From assembly GCA_023953695.1 (NCBI GenBank), contig JAMLJG010000006.1, positions 1 to 64,000 on the forward strand: DNA of 64,000 nt, given 5' to 3'. Positions 60,057 through 64,000 of the stretch are shown here, piece by piece (the stretch's first letter is position 1; the number at the start of each line of letters is the position of its first letter). The notes under the pieces were generated by a model. That model was not told where the DNA came from. It saw only the letters and a program-made list of their open reading frames with translations, and searched no databases. The DNA is from Kiritimatiellia bacterium (lineage in GTDB: Bacteria > Verrucomicrobiota > Kiritimatiellia > CAIVKH01). Both the position numbers and the translations under genes were made by a program.

Positions 60057-61862
60057 CTAGTTCTCCGCTCCCACGTGGCCGCGGATAACGCCACACGTCA
60101 GCATCTCATCGCCAAAGTAGGGGTTGAGAATGGCCTCTGTGCGCTGTAGCCACTCGGCCCCTTTGTCGTCGTTGGCCATTGGGCAAAAGGCGATGAACGC
60201 GCGCTCGCGCAAATCGGCTGCATGTTCTCTTGCGATGGCAACCACGGGTTGGCTGATGAGGCCGAACGCGATTCGCGCCGTATCCAACGATTTCGCGGCG
60301 ACGAGCGTGGCAGCGTGCGCGGCGATGCGGGGGAAGTCGGCCTTCGCGGCGTCTTGAAGCTGCGCGGCGTTGGCGTGCGCGCCATCGAGATCATCGTTTG
60401 CCAACGCGCCCGCGAGGTCGAGGTAGGCGTGGAGGAGCGCGTTGAACGATTCGGCATAAGGCTCAAGTTTCGCGGCGTTCTCCTCTGCGGTTTCGACCGG
60501 ACTCATCATGCTCGGCTTGGCGAGGAGCTGGGCGGCGCTATCAATTTTCATATTTCCCCGCACGACGACCTGTTCGCCCTCGCGCAGTCCTGCCTTCACG
60601 ATGTAGAAGTTGCCCGCGCGCGGACCGAGTTCGACCTCGCGCCCTTCGTAGAGGCCCGGCGAATGTGGATCGGCCACATAGACGATGGCGCGGCGTCCTG
60701 TGAGGAGCGGAGCGGTGGCGGGAATCACCAACGGCGGAATCGAAGTGAGCGCGTCAGCGGAGACAAAGCCCAGTTCCAGCGTGGGCACGAGCGCCATGTC
60801 GCAGATATCGCACGTTCCCGGCGCGGCTTTGATGACCTCCGGGTGCATTGGGCAAATCCACTTATCGGCCAATTCGGGCGAGACTTCTTTGCCGCTCACG
60901 GACTGGCGGGCCAGCAGCGTTGCGCGAACAAACATGCCCGGCTTGAGCGAGCCGTCTGGATTCGGCACGTTCAGTCGAATCTTGGCGGAGCGCGTTTGGT
61001 CGTTGAGTTCGGGAGGGATAAACGCGACATGGCCGGTGAACGTGCGGCCGGGGAGCGCCTCGACTGTGAGCTCCACAAGTTGACCATAGTGAATGGAGCC
61101 GAGATCGCTTTCATACGCATCGAGAAGCGCCCAGACTGCCGTGTTGTCTGTGATGGTTGCGAGTGTATCGCCGCGATTGAGCCAGTGCCCTTCGTTGCCA
61201 CTCTTGCTCACCAGCACACCGTCCACGGGACTCCGCACCGTGAACGCGCGGCTGGCAGTGCCGCGCTGTAGTGTGGCGTCAATCTCCTCGTCGAGCACGC
61301 CGAGCAGACTCAGTTTCTGCCGCGCTCCTTCCGCGTTGCCGCTGCGCTGCGCTGCCAGCAATTCTTTTTGCGCGGCGAGCACCTCCGGGCTGTAAATCTC
61401 CGCGAGGTGATCGCCCTTGCGGAGCGGCACACCCTCATAATTGACGAAGAGCCGCTCAATCACGCCATCGGCCAGCACGGTGACATCGCGCGCGCGCGTG
61501 CTATCGAACGCGATCTTGCCCACCATCCGGATCTCCGATTCGACAAAGCGGCGCTCGACGGGCGCGGTTTCAATTTGCGCGATCGCGCGCGCAGCGGGGG
61601 AGAGTTCAATTTGGCGCGGGCCGAGCTGCTTGTTGCTTCCGCTGTGCAGCGGTGTCAGATCCATACCGCAGAGCGGACACTTGCCCGGATGGGGTTGACG
61701 AATTTGCGGGTGCATGGAGCAGGTCCAAATCGTGTCCTCCGCGACGACATGCGCAGCCGCGTCAGTGGGCGCAGTTTTGGGCGCGGACGAAAAGCAGCCG
61801 CGCAGGAACAAGCCTGCGAGAAAGGCAATCAGCAGCAGGGCGACTAGATGGGAGCGTTTCAT
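60057..61862 (-). CDS. cusB: CusB-type periplasmic adaptor with two heavy-metal binding domains
   Basis: 601 residues from ATG 61862. N-terminal anchor/lipoprotein-like signal (ends GLFLRGC). A heavy-metal-binding motif WTCSMHPQIRQPHPGKCPLCGMDLTPL (residues ~46-73) precedes the membrane-fusion core (IAFDSTRARDVTVLADGVIERLFVNYEGVPLRKGDHLAEIYSPEV). A second copy, WICPMHPEVIKAAPGTCDICDMALVP, is inserted at about residue 290. A C-terminal ~150-residue helical domain (ENAAKLEPYAESFNALLHAYLDLAGAL...) resembles DUF3347. It links CusA to the outer-membrane channel and can pass metal to CusA. The operon gap to cusA is 2 bp. Confidence 0.92.
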   Translation of the reverse strand: MKRSHLVALLLIAFLAGLFLRGCFSSAPKTAPTDAAAHVVAEDTIWTCSMHPQIRQPHPGKCPLCGMDLTPLHSGSNKQLGPRQIELSPAARAIAQIETAPVERRFVESEIRMVGKIAFDSTRARDVTVLADGVIERLFVNYEGVPLRKGDHLAEIYSPEVLAAQKELLAAQRSGNAEGARQKLSLLGVLDEEIDATLQRGTASRAFTVRSPVDGVLVSKSGNEGHWLNRGDTLATITDNTAVWALLDAYESDLGSIHYGQLVELTVEALPGRTFTGHVAFIPPELNDQTRSAKIRLNVPNPDGSLKPGMFVRATLLARQSVSGKEVSPELADKWICPMHPEVIKAAPGTCDICDMALVPTLELGFVSADALTSIPPLVIPATAPLLTGRRAIVYVADPHSPGLYEGREVELGPRAGNFYIVKAGLREGEQVVVRGNMKIDSAAQLLAKPSMMSPVETAEENAAKLEPYAESFNALLHAYLDLAGALANDDLDGAHANAAQLQDAAKADFPRIAAHAATLVAAKSLDTARIAFGLISQPVVAIAREHAADLRERAFIAFCPMANDDKGAEWLQRTEAILNPYFGDEMLTCGVIRGHVGAEN

Positions 61863-61869
61863 GCGGGAG

Positions 61870-63150
61870 CTACCTGTTGTCTGTTGAGGTGAGGACGCCG
61901 GTTGACTGTTCCCAGTCGCGAAGGGGTCCGGCGAGTTGGTCCAGCCGCGCGCGAGCGCGCGCCTGGGTTGCGATGGCCGTGTGCAAATCGAACTCTGATT
62001 CCAACAGTGTGCGCTGTGCCTCGATGCGGTCCAAGAGGCTGCCGGTGCCCGCGGTGTAGGCCGCTTGTGTCTGCTCCACAGCCTGGCGGGCCAGCGGCAC
62101 GACGGTCTCGCGCAGCAGCGCGGCCGTGCGAGACGCGTTCTCCGCTTGGGCGTGCCATTCGGTGACTTCCTGTTCAATCGCGCGCAATTCTTCCTGTCGC
62201 TCCGCCTCTGCCCACTGGCGCTCGGCCTCGGCGCTGGCAATGGAGCCTTTGTATTTGCCGCCCCAGATCCACGGGAGGTTCATTGCGATGCCGGTATCAA
62301 TCGCTTCAATCTCGCTGCGGCCCTCGAGTTGGCGCGCGGCAACGCTCAACTCAATCATCGGCGCGCGATCCCGCCGCGCGGCGCGAGTGGCCGCCGCGCG
62401 CGCTTGGATTTCGCGGTCGCGCGCGAGCAGTCTGCAGTTTTGCTCGCGCGCGTTGGCGAGCAACTGCGCGAGATCGGTGAGCGGTTCGGTTGGCAGCGCG
62501 AGGTCGCTCACCTCGCGCTGCGCATCGGGACTCGCGTTGAGCTGCGCGTTGAGTGTGGCGAGGGCAACCGATTGCTCGCGCTCGAGCGTTGCCACCTCGT
62601 TGCTTTGTTTGGCTCGCTCTATTTGCGAGCGCGTTAAGTCCGCAGACATCGCCTGGCCCGATTCGTATCGCGCGCGGACGCTATCGGCGAGATCGGCGGA
62701 CAATTGCGCCATTTCCCGAAGCGTGGCGACGCGCTGATCGGCCAGCCAGAGATTCCACGCCGCTTCCGTCAGCGCGGTGCGGAGTTCTCGGCCCGCCTCC
62801 AGATAGCGATACGCGGCGGCCTCGGCGTCGAGCTGAGCCGCCTTCAGCCGCGCGCTGCGTTGGCCCCACGCGGGGAGGCGCTGACTCACCATGTATTCGA
62901 TGTCCATGTAGTCACTCATCCGCGTATCCGCGCGCTCGAACGTTGCGCCGATCATCGGGTCCTCGAGGCCTCCTGCGCTCCGAATGCGCTGCTGGGCCGC
63001 GTGCCATTGGCGCTCGGCCGCTTGCAGGCGCGGGTTTGCGTGCATCGCTTCGTCGAGGAGCGACGGGAGCGAGTCGGCGAACCCAATGGAGCTGACCCAC
63101 GAGAGGGCGAGCGCGAGTGCTGTCGCGCGAGAGACGCGGTGAGTGTACAT
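61870..63150 (-). CDS. cusC: Outer-membrane efflux channel, TolC/CusC family
   Basis: 426 residues from ATG 63150. Signal peptide MYTHRVSRATALALALSWVSSIGFAD. Two OEP repeats of paired coiled-coil helices: LLDEAMHANPRLQAAERQWHAAQQRI and SGQAMSADLTRSQIERAKQSNEVATLEREQSVALATLN, then LANAREQNCRLLARDREIQ and YTAGTGSLLDRIEAQRTLLESEFDLHTA. The GLEDPMIGATFER and PWIWGGKYKGSIASAEAE segments are the usual beta strands. It forms the trimeric exit duct. The stop is 8 bp before the start of cusB. Confidence 0.92.
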   Translation of the reverse strand: MYTHRVSRATALALALSWVSSIGFADSLPSLLDEAMHANPRLQAAERQWHAAQQRIRSAGGLEDPMIGATFERADTRMSDYMDIEYMVSQRLPAWGQRSARLKAAQLDAEAAAYRYLEAGRELRTALTEAAWNLWLADQRVATLREMAQLSADLADSVRARYESGQAMSADLTRSQIERAKQSNEVATLEREQSVALATLNAQLNASPDAQREVSDLALPTEPLTDLAQLLANAREQNCRLLARDREIQARAAATRAARRDRAPMIELSVAARQLEGRSEIEAIDTGIAMNLPWIWGGKYKGSIASAEAERQWAEAERQEELRAIEQEVTEWHAQAENASRTAALLRETVVPLARQAVEQTQAAYTAGTGSLLDRIEAQRTLLESEFDLHTAIATQARARARLDQLAGPLRDWEQSTGVLTSTDNR

Positions 63151-63167
63151 GGTGGGAGTGGTGTGAT

Positions 63168-63452
63168 TTAAGGGTTGTCGCTGGCAGCCTTGGCCTTCGC
63201 TTCGTCCGCCATCTTCTTTAGATATTTCTCCGGGTCGGCGTTGAACTTCTTCAGGCAGCGTTTGCAACAGAGTTTGATTTCCTGGTTGCCGTGCTTGAAT
63301 ACATAGGCGTCGCCCATCGAGCCGAGGTCTTCATCCGACACGATGCACGTCGTCAGCGGGTAGGGCGTGGTGGCCTCTTCTTCCGCGAGGACCGCGGGGG
63401 CGACGCCGATCAACGCGAGCGCTGCGAGGGCGAGGAGTAGTTTCTTCTTCAT
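63168..63452 (-). CDS. Periplasmic YHS/TRASH-like metal-binding protein
   Basis: 94 residues from ATG 63452, overlapping the previous stop by 4 bp. Signal peptide to VLAEEE. The mature domain has TTCIVSDEDLGSMGDAYVFKHGNQEIKLCCKRCLKKFNADPEKYLKKM, the C-x(n)-C-C-x-x-C ... F-x-x-D-P-x-K-Y-x-x-x-L layout of YHS-domain proteins that bind copper or heavy metal. A copper/silver handling role as part of the efflux operon is likely. Small secreted YHS proteins adjacent to Cus systems are common. Confidence 0.85.
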   Translation of the reverse strand: MKKKLLLALAALALIGVAPAVLAEEEATTPYPLTTCIVSDEDLGSMGDAYVFKHGNQEIKLCCKRCLKKFNADPEKYLKKMADEAKAKAASDNP

Positions 63453-63943
63453 GTTCCGTCTTCCTTTTCTTTGTGGGTGGTGATGATGCAACACGAACCT
63501 TGTCCCTCGGCGCACTCTTCGCAGAGGCATTTGCCGACGCGCGCCATCAAGCGCGCTCGCTGTTCCGGGGTCAGAATCGAACGCACGCGCTCCAGGTAAT
63601 GCAGAGTGGCTTGCTCATTCGCGACGTGCGCCTCGCACATCGCGTCCACGGCCGCGCGCGCGGTTTCGCCGTCCCACTCGTCGGCCGTCAGCGCGTGGAC
63701 GAGTTGGCAGCGGGCCTGAACCTGCTGGTCGTTCATGGCGCGGAGACTTTCTTCATACGCCGGTTGGAGTTGGCGCACCTCGTCTGCCTGGGCGGAGGTG
63801 AGGCCGAGCCAATCGAGATTGGCGACGGATAGATCGCGAAGAACGTCGGAGGCCGAATCGGGCGAAGCGCTGAAGCGACCCACCGCGAACGCGATCGCCG
63901 CCGCCGCGACGATGGCGAGAATCCAGAAGCGGGAGGCGCTCAT
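63449..63943 (-). CDS. Spy/CpxP/CnrX-type periplasmic metal-sensor-like protein
   Basis: 164 residues. N-terminal span (~7-25), then LDWLGLTSAQADEVRQLQPAYEESLRAMNDQQVQARCQLVHALTADEWDGETARAAVDAMCEAHVANEQATLHYLERVRSILTPEQRARLMARV, the LTxxQ-type helical hairpin of the ZraP/CpxP/CnrX superfamily. The last 30 residues are Cys-rich (KCLCEECAEGQGSCC), suiting metal sensing. Begins an ATGA overlap with the upstream gene, so it may be the CnrX-like partner of a sigma/anti-sigma pair upstream (partly seen). Confidence 0.85.
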   Translation of the reverse strand: MSASRFWILAIVAAAAIAFAVGRFSASPDSASDVLRDLSVANLDWLGLTSAQADEVRQLQPAYEESLRAMNDQQVQARCQLVHALTADEWDGETARAAVDAMCEAHVANEQATLHYLERVRSILTPEQRARLMARVGKCLCEECAEGQGSCCIITTHKEKEDGT

Positions 63944-64000
63944 CGCGATTCACTCGCTTGTGCCACAGCCAATGTCAGGCTGGACAGCGCAGCCGGCCGG
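63940..64000 (-). CDS. C-terminal end of an upstream gene (partial)
   Basis: The minus frame is open to the window edge and ends ...PAALSSLTLAVAQASESR, stopping with an ATGA overlap at the start of the periplasmic sensor-like gene. Coupled upstream genes in CnrX/ZraP-like operons are often ECF sigma factors, but nineteen residues cannot identify it. Confidence 0.4.
   Translation of the reverse strand, partial: RPAALSSLTLAVAQASESR

Overview
The window is GC-rich (roughly 60%), almost wholly protein-coding bacterial DNA, with no rRNA, tRNA or CRISPR array that I can support. Several features point to the PVC superphylum, most likely a Verrucomicrobiota/Kiritimatiellota-like member known from environmental sequence. 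Two secreted proteins end in the short C-terminal module common in that group (a Tyr, then a DL and Trp motif, ending near Leu-Pro). There is also a small 'NHDLV...THKxVAxAxxGRR' protein, and an operon of TPR, ExbB, ExbD and VWA proteins. The phylum is inference.

Layout. 1-9118: a glycan-assembly cluster with two GT4 enzymes, one GT2, a DUF2304 protein and three large GT-C-like membrane proteins. 9218-12764: hisC, a DUF3592 membrane protein and a pyrophosphate-type phosphofructokinase. 13077-14738: a lower-GC foreign patch, with an IS110-family transposase remnant, an integron-type attC site, a crcB fluoride-exporter cassette, a second attC and a secreted unknown protein. No integron integrase is present. 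15219-17063: typA. 17298-22348: a sugar-type ABC importer operon (TPR lipoprotein, binding protein with an EF-hand loop, RidA, and a single polypeptide carrying both permeases). Its likely ATPase lies apart at 35174. 22413-28079: a secreted unknown, a small helical protein, hpf, a large secreted GH13 amylase and mvaD. 28332-34994: a six-gene, tightly overlapping TPR-TPR-ExbB-ExbD-ExbD-VWA operon. 35174-40945: ABC ATPase, a degenerate double-GGDEF protein, pdxJ, a ferritin-like protein, purU, a GT2 and a Cys-rich mini-protein. 41052-44015: a giant glycine-rich/collagen-like secreted protein. 44258-47294: an amino-sugar operon (ROK-like kinase, PIG-L deacetylase, NagB).

49668-55070 is the most striking region. 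It is a minus-strand respiratory operon: a 49-aa single-span protein, a CuA subunit II, a heme-copper subunit I, a membrane-anchored SCO protein, and a fused cytochrome b/2x[4Fe-4S]/MvhD-like protein. Subunit I keeps all heme and CuB histidines but has Gln where the catalytic tyrosine of oxygen reductases should be. It may therefore be an NO reductase rather than an oxidase. 55233-56195 encodes an AsmA-like protein. 56263-64000 is a CusCBA-type metal-efflux operon with a periplasmic metal-sensor-like protein and a YHS/TRASH-like metal-binding protein.

The strongest candidates for undescribed biology are the heme-copper/cytochrome b fusion operon, the TPR-ExbBD-VWA operon, the attC-flanked crcB cassette next to an IS110 remnant, and two kinds of intergenic repeat (a 50-bp dispersed repeat and a paired 17-bp palindrome).
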